Shown: positions 1-11,081, numbered from the stretch's first letter. The stretch is 64,000 nucleotides of DNA from Marthasterias glacialis (GCA_911728455.2 OU452239.1:10212328-10276327); one strand, 5' to 3'. The notes: a model not told the origin generated them from the letters alone. Numbers and translations: made by a program.

Positions 1-276
1 CATTTGCAAGAAAACGGTCAAAATGCATTCAGCATTTTTGTAGTCATTCCCATAGGCAAAGTTTTCGTCTCATTGAGACGTAGTTTTCGTCTCACTGAGG
101 CGAAAACTAATTTTGGATCTTATTTCATTTATTATTTAAAAATGATAACACTTCAGGCAGAAATGATTAAAGGAAGATTTTCTACCATCATTATCTTCAT
201 GCATTATTTAAGGTACATGTACGTAAATCTGTGAACAGTTGTGTTTTTCTTCTTACCAATGTTGAGCTGGGGCTTT
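1..276 (-). mobile_element. Truncated inverted-repeat element (copy of the 59232-59596 family)
   Basis: This stretch matches, in reverse complement and with divergence, the element at 59232-59596. Shared landmarks are TTACCAATGTTGAGCT at its right end, the CTGTGAAC stretch, the GGCAGAAATG segment and the doubled cgtctca-gaga motif. The window edge removes its other end. It looks like a non-autonomous DNA transposon and has no coding capacity. Confidence 0.6.
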
Positions 277-569
277 AAGCAGAAAACATTGCTTAAACAT
301 TTTATACTACGTGTAAGCAAAAATAAGCAGGACATGGTACATACAAATACATGGTATTTTGGCTGGTTACCTTATTCTGGTAAGCATAAATTGGTTTGTG
401 TGTAATTTTAGAATACCTGCCTTAATGAAGAAGGGAAATGAAAAGTATTCATGTAGTGCCATACCTCAAATTATCATTCATTTATTTATTTATTTTTTAT
501 TTTTTCATAGTGACTAGTAATCACATAAACCACGGGATATAAATAAAGTACACAGACTGCAGACAGCAG

Positions 570-1092
570 GACTTCTTCACATTGTCATGATTAAGGAGGT
601 TACTGGCCAAGTGCTTTTAAAAACTCTGGCCAGTGGTCCAGTGGGTGAAAAAGTGTACATGTCATGTCCATTGGTTATGTCCAGCTCTGCTAAACCAGGT
701 TGAGGGTGAATCAATAGTTTATTTGACTCTTTAAGTTATCAATACCAGGTCTTGATCTTAACCGAGGCCACCGAGGCCATTGGCCTCATGCCCTGTCGAA
801 TTGGCCAGCATGCCCTTCACAAAAATTGCACTGTCACTACCAACTTGGCCAGCGTGCCCTTGTACAATTTCTCTGATTTGGCCAGCAAAGGCCTGCCCCC
901 GTTTTTCTCAAGATCGAGGCCTGCTTCACATTGTCATGATTGTGAGGTTAATGGCCGAGTGCTTTTAAAAACTCTGGCCAGTGGTCCAGTGGGTAAAAAA
1001 ATGTACCCGTTTGTCCATTGGTTATGGCCAGCCCTGCTAAACCAGGTTGAGGGTGAATCAATAGTTTATTTGACTCTTTGAGTTATCAATAC
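570..1092 (+). repeat. 170-bp direct repeat pair flanking a short transposon
   Basis: The segment 570-745 is repeated at about 922-1092; both contain CTTTTAAAAACTCTGGCCAG and end in AGTTATCAATAC. The repeats are diverged by substitutions and small indels. Between them sits the inverted-repeat element at 746-923. The arrangement suggests a segment duplicated around or together with the element. Confidence 0.8.
746..923 (+). mobile_element. Short inverted-repeat element, CAGGCCTTGATCTTA family
   Basis: It begins with CAGGTCTTGATCTTA and ends with CAAGATCGAGGCCTG, near-perfect inverted ends. The inside is built from GGCCAGCATGCCCTT-like blocks. Other copies lie at 2730-2865, 36250-36412 (opposite strand) and 43392-43534. 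The small size, terminal inverted repeats and lack of coding sequence fit a MITE-like DNA transposon. Confidence 0.75.
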
Positions 1093-1450
1093 AGTGTAAT
1101 GACATTGTACAGTACATGCCTGTACATTGTCATACATACATTGTACTTGCACTCTACATGTACATGTATGTAATTCATGCACAGTGTACATGTGCATGAC
1201 ACAGTTTGTGATTTTATGTACATGGTCATTCAAGTACTAAATTGTCACAGCAAGCACTTAGCTTTTGGAAGATGATTATTTGAACAGTCTGTGAATTTCA
1301 TATGTGAAGGGGACAAGGCCATTTTGATTTTGCAAAAGGTCACTCACGCATTGGAATGGGAGCATTTCAAAGGGACACCAAGGAAAGCCATAGCCCAGGC
1401 CTGAATACGTCACAGAGGCAACAGAGGCAATTGCCTTAATGCCCCCACGT

Positions 1451-1975
1451 GGTCATTGCCTCGGTGCCCCTTGAAATGTTCCAGTAGAAATGTACAGTTC
1501 TCTCCTAGAGGTGCCCTTTATGAAAAACTGTCCTGCCAAGAACGAAGTATATGATGGCTGAGGCCAAGACCATGGGGCAACAGAGGCCATGGCTTTGGTG
1601 TTCTGCATGGGTCATTGCCTCGGTGCCCCTTGAAATGTTCCAGTAGAAATGTACAGTTCTCTCCTAGAGGTGCCCTTTATGAAAAACTGTCCTGCCAAGA
1701 ACAAAGTATATGCTATATTAGGCCTGAGGCCAAGACCATGGGGCAACAGAGGCCATGGCTTTGGTGTTCTGCATGGGTCATTGCCTCGGTGCCCCTTGAA
1801 ATGTTCCAGTAGAAATGTACAGTTCTCTCCTAGAGGTGCCCTTTATGAAAAACTGTCCTGCCAAGAACGAAGTATATGATATATTAGGCCTGAGGCCAAG
1901 ACCATGGGGCAACAGAGGCCATGGCTTTGGTGTCCTGCATGGGTCATTGCCTCAGTGCCCCTTGAAACGTTAGGA
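1451..1975 (+). repeat. Tandem triplication of a MITE-derived 160-166-bp unit
   Basis: GGTCATTGCCTCGGTGCCCC recurs at 1451, 1610 and 1776, with a CCTCAGTGCCCC variant at 1942. The unit is 159-166 bp and also contains AGAGGTGCCCTTTATGAAAA and GCCAAGACCATGGGGCAAC. It derives from the TCAGGCCTGA-bordered element seen whole at 9765-9943. Reading frames inside it are repeat artefacts. Confidence 0.85.
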
Positions 1976-2082
1976 GTTAGGAGTGCACTGTTAGGTGTGC
2001 ACTGTTGGTTTGGATGCATGTTCACAAGCAGATTTACCCAAACCAAATATAGTGCCCTCGTAATGTGTCCACCATATTGCAG

Positions 2083-2206
2083 CGTGTCGTGGCCGAGCGG
2101 TTGAGTGCACCGGACTCAAGTTCTGGTGGCTAATTCATCAGGGTGTGGGTTCGAATCCCGGTCATGACACTTGTGTCCTTGAGCAAGATACTTAACTATA
2201 GACCTT
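2083..2206 (+). mobile_element. tRNA-derived SINE head (truncated)
   Basis: The sequence GTGTCGTGGCCGAGCGGTTG resembles a Pol III A box and GGTTCGAATCCCGGTC a B box. They are followed by CACTTGTGTCCTTGAGCAAG, the post-head sequence shared with the SINEs at 10672, 16373, 20181 and 37164. The 3' body is missing. The pseudo-tRNA does not close an acceptor stem, so a functional tRNA is unlikely. Confidence 0.8.
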
Positions 2207-2509
2207 TCCATTGTTGATTAAAACAAACCACACTGGTTGGCGTGGACGGCCAAATGTAGCAAAACATTCAAGTCTTGTTGACAGTCGTTGTGACAAAATT
2301 CAACATTTTTGCAACTTTTTATTTAAAGAAAATACATTTAATTATTGGTTGGTTTGCTTCAAACAAATTTTGAACAGTTTTTGAATATTTGTGTAATATT
2401 TTTGCAAACTGTGATTATCTGTCTTTGCATTGCATCCATGGCTCCCCGTAGTTTTTCCATCTTGGTTGGCAAAAACTTGGACTGTGACGTTGCAAAAGAA
2501 AGGTCTATA

Positions 2510-2720
2510 ACTGTTTCAAATAGGGGAAGAGGCAGTTATGTTTGTCTCGCAATGGATTCATTTACCTACATGTACCCCTCCCTGTTCTTAGCTGTGCTGT
2601 GAAGAGACTTGTATAAAAAATATCTCACCATGTCTTGTTTCTGCGCATTGGGGCAGGTTTCTATTCCTTTAAAAAAAAGTGGCCCACACCTCGAGTGGCC
2701 TTTGGGCCTTGTGATAGTTG
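2510..2720 (+). mobile_element. SINE body fragment (GGGGAAGAGGCAGT family)
   Basis: This headless copy matches the body of the complete SINE at 12352-12675, including CATGTCTTGTTTCTGCGCAT, GCCCACACCTCGAGTGGCC and a tail near TTGTGATAGTTGAATTGCA. Other copies are at 36715-36912 (reverse) and 45462-45670. Confidence 0.75.
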
Positions 2721-2729
2721 AATTGCAAC

Positions 2730-2865
2730 CAGGCCTTGATCTTAACCGAGGCCACAGAGGCCATTGGCCTCATGCCCTGTCAAGTTGGCCAGCATGCCCT
2801 TCAGTACAATTGCTCTGATTTGGCCAGCAAAGGCCTGCCCCCATTTTTCTTATGATCGAGGCCTG
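2730..2865 (+). mobile_element. Short inverted-repeat element, CAGGCCTTGATCTTA family
   Basis: Ends read CAGGCCTTGATCTTAACC and ATGATCGAGGCCTG. It is about 40 bp shorter inside than the copy at 746-923. It sits directly against the SINE body fragment that ends near 2720. Confidence 0.75.
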
Positions 2866-3544
2866 CGCCTAAAAAACATTTAAAACTTAAAAATAAAAAA
2901 AATATCAAAATGGCTAAAGGCTTTGATGGCCTGCCTTTAAGTACAGTATTTACATGAAGTAGTATACAGGACTGGAAAGTGGCAACAGGGAAAAGACAAA
3001 GTGTACAGAGTAAACATGAAAATTGACCAAAAAAAAAATCTTCAAAATATTCAAAGCTAACAGAAACAGTGGATACAGAAACATGAATATTTGAACAGGA
3101 TCCTGTCATCCTAGTGTGAGTCATAGCTGTACTGACTATACTCACAACTCTCATAAATGTCAGTTGCTACATGTACATTTTAAAGGGATCATTCCCAATG
3201 AATAGCAGAATACATCTTATCCCAAGTTTTCATAGCACTGCATTACCACAGAATACGGCGCCCTCTGTAAAGCTTGTGATTCTGAGGAATGTAAGCGCAG
3301 AATTCAACGGTAACCAGCACTATGACATTGGGACCTTCTATCGCGGTGCAGCCATCTTGTTTTTCATCTCATTCGAATCAATGCAACCAAACCGAGACTG
3401 GTAGAGCAGAAAGTCTGGCCCCTCTTTTTTTTTTATGGGAACAAGTATCTGCTAGATGCTGGTTGCAGACAGGGAACATGACAAAGTTCTTGACAGCATG
3501 ATTGGCGTTTTCAAAATTAATTGATTAATTAATTCACTCTCCCA

Positions 3545-3868
3545 CAAAATCAACTGATATGAGTTCTGTAGGATCCCTACTGCCTCAATCCTCAAAATCA
3601 ACCAATATGAGTTTATGTAGGATGCCTACTGCCTCAATCCTCCCAAAATCAACCAATATGAGTTTATGTAGGATCCCTACTGCCTCAATCCTCCCAAAAT
3701 CAACCAATATGAGTTTATGTAGGATCCCTACTGCCTCAATCCTCCAAAATCAACCAATATGAGTTTATGAAGGATCCCTACTGCCTCAATCCTCCAGAAT
3801 CAACCAATATGAGTTTACATGTATGTAGGATCCCTACTGCCTCAATCCTCCAAAATCAACCAATATGA
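3545..3868 (+). repeat. Minisatellite, about 50-bp unit, six copies
   Basis: CTGCCTCAATCCTC recurs about every 49-56 bp (near 3582, 3631, 3682, 3733, 3783 and 3839), joined by AAAATCAACCAATATGAGTT and TATGTAGGATCCCTACTGCC. The copies are nearly identical, so the array is young or homogenised. The last spacing is longer because of an ACATGTATG insertion. Confidence 0.9.
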
Positions 3869-3869
3869 G

Positions 3870-4620
3870 TTGTGTAAAATCCTCCAAGTCTTCTGGTTGG
3901 TTTTGAAGGACTCCGGAAGGTTGGGGTTTGAAAGTGCATAATGTAAATGAAATGAGACATTGTTTCCTACAGGTACTAGTGCATAGTGTGCATTAAACAT
4001 GAACTGTACTGTACTGTATGGCTGGTTAATTACAAGAGCTTCAAAACAGATGTTTGGCAGTGAGATCGCGGACGGGACCTTGTAAATGACCTCTACACAT
4101 GAAAGGGAGAGACACAGATGTGACAGTTTTGTCATTTCATTCACCTGTTGAACAGTTGCGCACATGGTATTGTCGACTGTGTATGCTGACAATACAACAT
4201 CAAGCCAGCTTCTGATCGTTTAGAGCTTTATGATGTCCACGTCGAAGATGCAACTTTTTAGCTGATTTCTTTTCTTTTGTCTTCTGAAAAAAACCTGAAA
4301 GATCTCACAGTTTTGTTGTTTTTTGGTGCAAACTGCAAACACAAAGTTGCATTTATGATGCCGTACATGGATGGACAAAACAATTTCCTTATTAGTAAGT
4401 TCTTTTAATATATCGGTTTCTGATACAGACATCTACAGTACATGTATTGAAACTTTCAGTTTAATAACTGAAAACATTTTTCATGTATACCCACACACCA
4501 ATGTGTTTCAAGCACTTCATACTCAGTGCTTTCACGTGTTCATGTTTCATGTTTATTTCTCGCCCAACAGGAACCCCAAGCCGTAAACTCATGACTTCTT
4601 TAACCGTCGCTCCACCCTCT
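3870..4620. other. Unassigned sequence upstream of the first candidate exon
   Basis: I see no family repeat, conserved protein or RNA gene here. It is largely low-repeat DNA just 5' of the candidate first exon at 4681, so it may hold promoter and 5' UTR sequence. No TATA box stands out at a convincing position. Confidence 0.4.
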
Positions 4621-4680
4621 GGGTAACAGTCCCTGCCTGCCTGTTCGTCATAGCAACGTGGACTGGTTCCGGAGGGGGTA

Positions 4681-4757
4681 ATGGCAGAAGTTTCAGCCGC
4701 CCGTGCATCATGCCCCGCTGCAGTAGGATGCAGTGAGGACTTTGACGTTCCCGAAGG
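4681..4757 (+). CDS. ARHGAP32/33: Candidate alternative first coding exon 1a
   Basis: ATG opens 25 codons plus two bases (MAEVSAARASCPAAVGCSED, then FDVPE), ending at a strong donor GAAGG|GTAAGA. An in-frame TAG at 4651 precedes the ATG, so the frame does not extend upstream. The exon ends in phase 2, the phase needed to enter the exon at 38730; joining creates a Gly codon and continues into GKKIRKFSEND. It would give a small acidic, alanine-rich N-terminus, unlike the basic N-termini of the other first exons. It lies in non-repetitive DNA. The first intron would be about 34 kb. Support is sequence logic only; transcript data are needed. Confidence 0.5.
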
Positions 4758-5015
4758 GTAAGAAAACTTGCGATTTTGAAACCCTGACCTCTGAACTTTG
4801 TCAGGAGACACTTGACCTAATTGATGTACAGGGGTCTCACCTCAGGGCCTTGGTGCACAGGTAATTTTCTTACAGGCATAGTGGAGGCAACTAAATTTAT
4901 ACTAAATGAAAAACTGACACATCGGCTGCACAAGAGACATGTTTCGGGGCCATTGTCTTGTACTCTCCTCAAGAAATTTGTGCAGAAATTGAAATGTGAA
5001 TGTTCCCATCTTCAA

Positions 5016-5288
5016 AAGGCATTATTTTCTGCTATAAACAGTTGCTGAGCACAGGCAAATCTTACTCGGCAAAAAACAGGTTACCAGCCAAAATACCACA
5101 TAATGTGTACTGTTTGTGACTGGTGCCCTGCAAAAAGCATTATTTTCTGCTATAAACAGTTGCTGAGCACAGACAAATATTACTCAGCAGAAACAGGTTA
5201 CCAACCAAAATACCACACAATATTGTTTGTGACTGGTGCCCTGTAAAAAGCACCATTTTCTGCTGTACACAGTTTATGAAATTGGTGC
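5016..5288 (+). repeat. Tandem duplicate of a hairpin-element fragment
   Basis: CATTATTTTCTGCTATAAAC, CAGTTGCTGAGCACA and GGTTACCA-CCAAAATACCACA occur twice and begin a third time, with a period of about 110 bp. These are internal pieces of the GGGCCCAATTTCAT hairpin family (compare 6172-6350). Confidence 0.75.
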
Positions 5289-5389
5289 TCTCGCAAGTTC
5301 AGCACACTACACGTTTGAGGGCCTCCTCAAGGAACCAGTGATGTAAAGCAGCATCCCTTTAAGATTACAGGCAACTTGTAGGGCATTTC

Positions 5390-6020
5390 GATGGTAATCG
5401 GTCGGTGTTGAATGCCACTGGTCGGATATTACTTCCAGGGTGTGCTCCGCAACGTGGCTGAACTTTTTGCCGAGTATGATTCAGAAAAGTTTCATCCCCC
5501 TCGGGGGAAAGAGCATGTCTAAATTTAGAGCGTTTGATTCATGTCTTACACGGCCGACCAACGTCTGGCCCCGACAGCCTCATGTTCTTCCTGAGTCCCA
5601 ACCACGTATTTAGGAAGGGACTAGGTTTGTGGATAACTTCTATTCTAAAGGTGGCACCTTGAGAACATGGCGGAAAAGCGAGCGCCGATTGTTTTTTTTT
5701 AGTCGTCTTTGGAGCGGCAGAGTCTTTTCTGTTTTGAACACAAGATAAACCTGGTTAAAACCTCTGCGGAAATAATGTGCCTTTGTTGACGTGTACCTTG
5801 GGGGAAATCGGTGATTGATCTGGATTTTAATTGCCGCAGAATATCGACTCTGGATGCGGTGTACCTGTGCAACGCCGCCACTGTTGTTGGATCATACACC
5901 AAGCGTGTTTCTCGTGAAAGGAGCAAACTTGACGGCCTCAAATGATTGCAGCTTTATAGTTCATAGGACTTTTCCTTGGACGTGTTGTTTTTGGAGACTT
6001 TGTGGAATTCACACACGTAC
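5390..6020. other. Non-repetitive stretch, no gene assigned
   Basis: This stretch is richer in CG than its surroundings and free of recognised repeats. An ATG at 5668 opens a short frame (MAEKRAPIVFF) that stops without a good donor. It could be regulatory, but I see no gene. Confidence 0.35.
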
Positions 6021-6027
6021 ATGTACC

Positions 6028-6172
6028 TCAGGCCTGATAACTTAATGGAGGCAACGGAGGCCATTGCCTCCACGTTCCTGATCATTGCCTCGGTGCCCTT
6101 TGAAATGTTCCAGTAGAAATTGAGATTTCCCTGGTAGGAGTGCCCTTTACGACATCAAAGTACCAGACCGAG
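6028..6172 (+). mobile_element. TCAGGCCTGA-bordered MITE
   Basis: It starts with the perfect palindrome TCAGGCCTGA and carries CATTGCCTCGGTGCCC, AAATGTTCCAGTAGAAAT and AGTGCCCTTTA, the markers of the family seen whole at 9765-9943 and 26610-26789. It abuts the hairpin element that follows. Confidence 0.75.
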
Positions 6173-6350
6173 GCCCAATTTCATAGAGCTGCTTAAGCAG
6201 AAAATAGTGCTTAAAAGTTTTCTGCTAAGCAAAAATAAGCAGGATACCAGTCACAGATTGTACATGTGACATGCTATTTTGGCTGGTAAGCATAATTTTG
6301 TTTGTGCTTAGCTCTTTTTGTGCTTTTAAGCAGCTCTATGAAATTGGACC
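6172..6350 (+). mobile_element. GGGCCCAATTTCAT hairpin MITE
   Basis: Inverted ends GCCCAATTTCATAGAGCTGC and GCAGCTCTATGAAATTGG enclose internal palindromic AAGCA/TGCTT blocks and a TTTTGGCTGGTAAGCATAA segment. The whole element can fold on itself. Relatives lie at 22161, 23667, 27393, 38294, 42810, 44606 and 58873. Confidence 0.85.
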
Positions 6351-7780
6351 CTGGTGCCTGCACTTATGCTAATACTGTACAGCATCGGTCTGCAAACCTT
6401 GAGGCCTATTGTGACCCCGCCCGCCGATAGCCGGCCGATCGATCCCTCTGCTTTTGGAGTTTGTCTAGCCAACTTTCTGACAAAGTTTGGCCACTCACCC
6501 AAAATGTTTTTGCAACCCACTTTTTCGGTCCAACCCATACATGTAGTTTGCGACACATTGCTGTAGAGTGCACTGTGTATGTAATGTATGTACGTAATGT
6601 ACGTTTGTACGTAGGCGCAACTCTTTTGTATTGCATTGTACACTCGTTTTAAGTTGAACCTTAAGTAATGTTTTGGTCTTGAACTGATTTCATGTGATCA
6701 TGTTTGGTCCAGTGTTTGGTCTTGTACAATACCCACCTTTCCTCATTCGTGACTCATTCATATCCTTAGTCTTGTTTCCTGAAAGCAAAGGTATTACATT
6801 TGTATTCTGTTTGTGATGGTGTAACCCAACTATTGGAATGATGACGATTTCAGCCTTCCATTGATGTCAAACATACACCTTTACCGCTTTGGATTTACAC
6901 ACGACGACGCGTTATTTTTATTGCCGTTCCCGGTGTCAAGAATTAATTGTTTCTGTTCTAATTAGCCAAGTAGCAAAGACAAAATTATTCAGGGAAGTCC
7001 TCTTAATGTCACTTTGGGAGTTTGTTTAACCCTAACTGTACCAAATCCATCAAAATCAATCGACTGGTTTTGCTTGATTTTGATTGATCCAGTACACCAC
7101 CAGATTGAAACTTTTGGTTGGTTTTGATGGAGTTTGTCTTTCAGCCCCGTTGAACCACCGGTTAAATTTGGTGGAGTTGGTCTTTCACCCCTTTAGAACA
7201 TTTTGAAAGGATTTTTAGTATTAAGTGCACTGGTTGATTATGATTGATTCAGTTCATTGCATATTGGCTGTCCAACGATTGATTGATTTTGGCATGGTTT
7301 CTAGGAAAAAAATCACAGGTAGAGAGTTTTGGTTAATGCTTAAAATTTGACAACCGATAGAATATAAGTTTAGCTACCGATTTACGAAAAAACCCATAAT
7401 TTTTTGACCAGGTACAATTTTTGTTGTTGTAAGTGCTTTATCTCGACAAGGCACTTGCCGACTTCCGCCTGCTTTTGGGATTGTGGGTCACATACAGATG
7501 TTCATAGTAGTGTTTGTAGTACTTAATAGGCAAGTTCAGTACTTTTAAATGTCATGAGTAGTTTTTGAAGCGCGGAGCGCTGAAGTCACATGGACAGTGT
7601 AAGCAATGTGACCCTTTGCCTCCATCTGTTGACTTCTACGACAGTTAGCACATTCCTCCCAGATTCTCTCACTCATGATGGATGGAACACTGTGTACAGC
7701 ATTACCAATAAGAAGTGACGTACATGTACTACTGTTCATGCCCTGGACTCAACTCAGGGGAATGATAATATTCACAAGGC
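6351..7780. other. No gene recognised
   Basis: Short overlapping frames on both strands at 6350-6650 show no family resemblance. At 7040-7280 variants of a TTGATT and GGTGGAGTTGGTCTTTCA theme recur, an old degenerate repeat. I see nothing else. Confidence 0.4.
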
Positions 7781-8170
7781 CTTGCGCTTTTAAGCTTTTT
7801 GTAACGTAGCCCAAGGGGCTAGTAAACTGTGCATTTTACTTGCCCCCAGGAAGTTTTTGTTGCCCAAATTTTAAACATGTACGAGTATTGTCATAAATGT
7901 ACAATATATCTTTCTGATACTAATGGTAGCGATCACAACCAGTGTATAGCGGTCAAATGAAGTTTCATTCACACACTCAAAAATAAATCAACACATTTCT
8001 GAAAATGTATTATTCACATCTAAAAAGGAAGAAGTATGAGCATTATAAGCAGTAATGTTCACAGTTTTTAGTAGCCCACAGGGCAAGTTGAGAAGTGGTG
8101 TTTACTAGCCCATAACAGTTTTTACAAGACAAGGTACCTGGGCTAGTGCTCTCGAGCGTAAGGTTTTATT
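7780..8170 (+). mobile_element. Interspersed repeat, GGGCTAGTAAACTGTGCATT family
   Basis: About 390 bp with inverted-type ends (GTAGCCCAAGGGGCTAG near the left, TACCTGGGCTAGTGCTCTCG on the right). The inside includes TATCTTTCTGATACTAATGG and GTCAAATGAAGTTTCATTCA. Copies are at 31845-32245 (reverse) and at 19965-20990, the latter split by later insertions. No coding sequence is visible. Confidence 0.7.
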
Positions 8171-9376
8171 TCACTACTTTCTTGTGACTCTGAAGACCGC
8201 TTGGGCTTAAACTTTGACTTTTTTTTTTTTTTTTTCCTCCCTGTCTATTATTTTGGGTCACATAAAGTGCAAATACTGGTCTTTGACAACTGTCCCAATA
8301 TGCCCTTTGTGTATGACATCACTATGACCATTTGCATACGTACAGGACAGGGCTGAGGTCAAAACAGCTACAACGCTCATTCGATGCTGCGTTTGACCTC
8401 AAAAGATGGCGGCAAATGCATAAGGTCTACTGTATGTTGTCCGTGTGTTTTAATTTTAATTTGACTAATTAAAGTTGTCTTGATGCTGTTCTCTGCCACC
8501 GTCAGCATTGGAAAGCCTGAACATGCAGCCTGACGTCAGTTTATTTTAATTGCTGTTTCGGTCGAAAGAAGGAACCAGGAAGCCGTTAAATCACATGGTT
8601 CTCGTAAAGTTTTGAATCACATGTACCTGGGTTGTAATAGCAGAGTGGAGAGTTGCTCTTCGTGCCAACCATCTCGTCGCACTCAAGGTTGTGGAAGAAA
8701 TAAACCCAAAAAACGGCCTCGGCAACATGCATTCAACAACTTTCAGTTTGAACGGCATGACGTGACGTCGATCACCAGTTCATTTTGGAAAACAAAGGAA
8801 AGTTATTTGGACCGATTCCAAATGAACGTCGACAATGCTGGGGACGTAGGAACTTGCTATCACTCTCACCACAGTCGTATTTTTCTAACAAAGCCATCAG
8901 GAAGTGATCCTTTCCATCGAACGTGCTCCGCAAAACCCTGAATTAGAATTCAATAGTTAGTTGTTTTTTTTCCTGAAACCATTTTCTAAAACCAGTCAGG
9001 ACACAGATGGTGAAAGTGAATAACCTTGAATGGAGCGAATTGTTACTTAACAATAAATCTCGGACTCAATTCCCAGCCTTAGTCTTGATCGAGTGGGAAG
9101 TGAAAAAAAAAAAGACTAAGGCTTCATAAAATGCTAGAGGAGACATTGACTCCCAGTGCTCAGAAGGAGTAAGCCTCGTTACAGCGTCGTTACTTTCAGA
9201 GCGTCAAGTGAGCTGTGAAACTTTATTACAATGTAAAGCTTGTTGGGTCTGTAATCCAATTTAACGAATGCCGTCGCTGGCGACTCTTTCACAACGGAAA
9301 GAGTTGAGTTATCCTGGAGTGATCGTTGACACTAGTTTAATGTGATCTACAAACTTGGTTGACTTGAAATCGAATA
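8171..9376. other. Mostly unique 5' flank of exon 1b, with an uncertain 109-residue ORF
   Basis: Apart from a poly-T run near 8220 this stretch is not built of recognised repeats, and it leads directly into the candidate first exon at 9377. An ORF at 8612-8941 is rich in Ser, His and Arg and matches no family I know. It could be 5' UTR or chance. A possible promoter region, by position only. Confidence 0.4.
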
Positions 9377-9465
9377 ATGTTCCGCAAGAAGAACGTGCGT
9401 GTCAGATCATCCTTTGCTGGCACGAAAGGATTCAAGCGAGCGCTGAGTACGTCCAGCACCTGCAG
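9377..9465 (+). CDS. ARHGAP32/33: Candidate alternative first coding exon 1b
   Basis: ATG opens 29 codons plus AG (MFRKKNVRVRSSFAGTKGFK, then RALSTSSTC), ending at an excellent donor CTGCAG|GTGAGT. A TGA in frame at 9365 fixes the start. The end phase is 2, compatible with the exon at 38730, and the junction codon is AGA (Arg) leading into GKKIRKFSEND. The peptide is strongly basic and Ser/Thr-rich, suiting membrane or phosphorylation-dependent targeting (inference). It lies in non-repetitive DNA. Of the upstream candidates this has the best donor. Only transcripts can prove use. Confidence 0.6.
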
Positions 9466-9764
9466 GTGAGTGCTGTATTCTTGTTCACCTTTTGTAGAAA
9501 ATTTCATTTTGTAAACGTAAAACACGGTGGCTAGCTTTCCAGTATTCGAATTGAACTACTACATGTAAAGCTACTGCACAGTTTAACCTGGTCCTCATTG
9601 TCAAGGGGTGGCGCATTTGTGGTCATCTCGGCCTGGATTAATCATATTTCTCTGCGCCACCCGGTCTTGGATTTAAGGTTTGAGTCGATGCACTCGACGT
9701 CGACCGGGATGTTGTCCATCCAGAGCTTTCTTTGGAGTCCACGTTGGCGATCGCTGTCAACCTG

Positions 9765-9943
9765 CAGGCCTGATTGCTTTGTTCTTGTAAGGGCAAGGGC
9801 ACCAAGGCATTTTCTTCTTGATAAATGGCACCTCTATGAGGAAGTTGTAAATTTCTATTGGAACATTTCAAGGGGCACCAAGGCAATGACCAGGGGCAAT
9901 CGAGGCAATTGCTTCCATTGCCTCCGTGAAGTTTCAGGCCTGA
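9765..9943 (-). mobile_element. TCAGGCCTGA-bordered MITE, full length
   Basis: It is flanked by CAGGCCTGA and the palindrome TCAGGCCTGA and reads through GGGCACCAAGGCAATGACCA and GGCAATTGCTTCCATTGCC. It is in the opposite orientation to the copy at 6028. Open frames across it on both strands come from its internal symmetry. Confidence 0.85.
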
Positions 9944-10670
9944 CCTGTATTTCGAGCTCCTTGTTCGGCCGCTTAACATCATGCATGGGTTACATTTGTA
10001 GGTACCCACACTGACCCCTGGCATGAAATTACACGAAGCACATGAATTTCAGTAAAAGGTGTGAAATGTACACTATACGTGTATAAAAATGTTCAAAATG
10101 TGTACAAAAGTTAAAACTACAGTTAAAATTTAAAAGTTAAAATTTTAAAGTTAAAATTACAGTTTGTAGCCACAGAAGCTTTCATAACACTTGAGTTTGT
10201 GAGCCGGGCCGAAGTATCCATTTCTCAAATATTAAGCCGATACACCCGTTTGAAGTCACTTTTAAGGGCCATCAGCCAGTTTTAACACCAGGTGGTGACT
10301 GTACATGATGTAGTATTAAGAGCTGCACAGTGACCTCCTGGTGGGGCAGCATTTTCTGTGGCAAGCTATAATCTCGGAGATTACTCAAAAGTCTGTTGGT
10401 TTTGGTCACCAAAAATAGAAACAAAAAAGGGTTTCAGTCAGTGAGTAAATGACTTGACGGATGGCAACGAGGGCAGATTGCCTTCCTGCCACTTGGTCCT
10501 TGCCTTGGTGCCCCATTGAAATGTTCCATTGCAATGTTATGATTTTGTTACAGAGGTCAAAGGAAAAGGGCTCATAAATGACACGAAATGAACATTCATT
10601 CATTCATTCATTCATATTTATTGGTCACATTGTAAAACAGCATGAGACTCATCGTCCCGCAATACAAATA
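9944..10670. other. No gene; fragment of the TCAGGCCTGA family at 10452-10535
   Basis: AT-rich sequence with a AGTTAAAATT cluster near 10105-10160. The part at 10452-10535 (GGCAGATTGCCTTCC and GCCTTGGTGCCCCATTGAAA) is a truncated MITE. (TTCA)n/(ATTC)n repeats sit near 10590-10615. Confidence 0.5.
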
Positions 10671-10671
10671 A

Positions 10672-11081
10672 TACAAAGTTTTTATATAGCGCTTTATCAC
10701 ACCCTTTGGGCGTCTCAGAGTGCTCAATATTTTTTCCTGCAAGGTATGATGAGTTACGTTTTTGAAGTATGAGACCTGTTCCTTTACATTAGCACCATGT
10801 AACAGTTTACAAGGTGCTGTGGCGCAATCTGCAGCCGATCAAACCAGGAACACCGGGGTGAACCCTTTCACTTTGCGATAAGTGTCACTGGGTTCTTTTA
10901 CGTGCATTACACAACACACGGGACCAACGGCTTTACGTCCCATCCGAAGGACGAAGCAATAATGGTTAAGTGTCTTGCTTAAGGACACAAGTGTCACGAC
11001 CAGGACTCGAACCCACACTCTGCTGATCAGAAACACCAGAGCTTGAGTCCGGTGTCCTTATCCGCTCGGCCACGACACGCC
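10672..11081 (-). mobile_element. tRNA-derived SINE, near complete
   Basis: On the minus strand it runs from the pseudo-tRNA head (GTGTCGTGGCCGAGCGGATA, B box GGGTTCGAGTCC) through a central block with GGACGTAAAGCCGTTGGTCC and CACGTAAAAGAACCCAGTG to a tail containing GATAAAGCGCTATATAAAAA. Body and tail match the copy at 16373-16808. Confidence 0.88.

Noticed and set aside
2083-2175. Functional tRNA gene at the A-box/B-box match (also at 16373, 37164 and 61318)
   Set aside because: Promoter boxes are present but acceptor stems do not pair and a shared SINE link follows, so these are SINE heads.
2801-3154. Minus-strand 117-residue frame
   Set aside because: Hydrophobic low-complexity product from T-rich DNA and a MITE end; no splice context.
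3545-3868. CRISPR-like array of regular repeats
   Set aside because: Units are contiguous tandem copies without unique spacers, in animal DNA; a minisatellite.
4461-4811. Minus-strand 116-residue frame
   Set aside because: No family resemblance; the plus strand here holds a better-supported exon with start, upstream stop and strong donor.
5668-5703. ATG-started short frame MAEKRAPIVFF as a further first exon
   Set aside because: It stops quickly and has no phase-2 donor of usable strength.
9598-10024. Open frames of 138 and 128 residues on opposite strands
   Set aside because: Both cross the TCAGGCCTGA MITE, whose symmetry opens frames on both strands.
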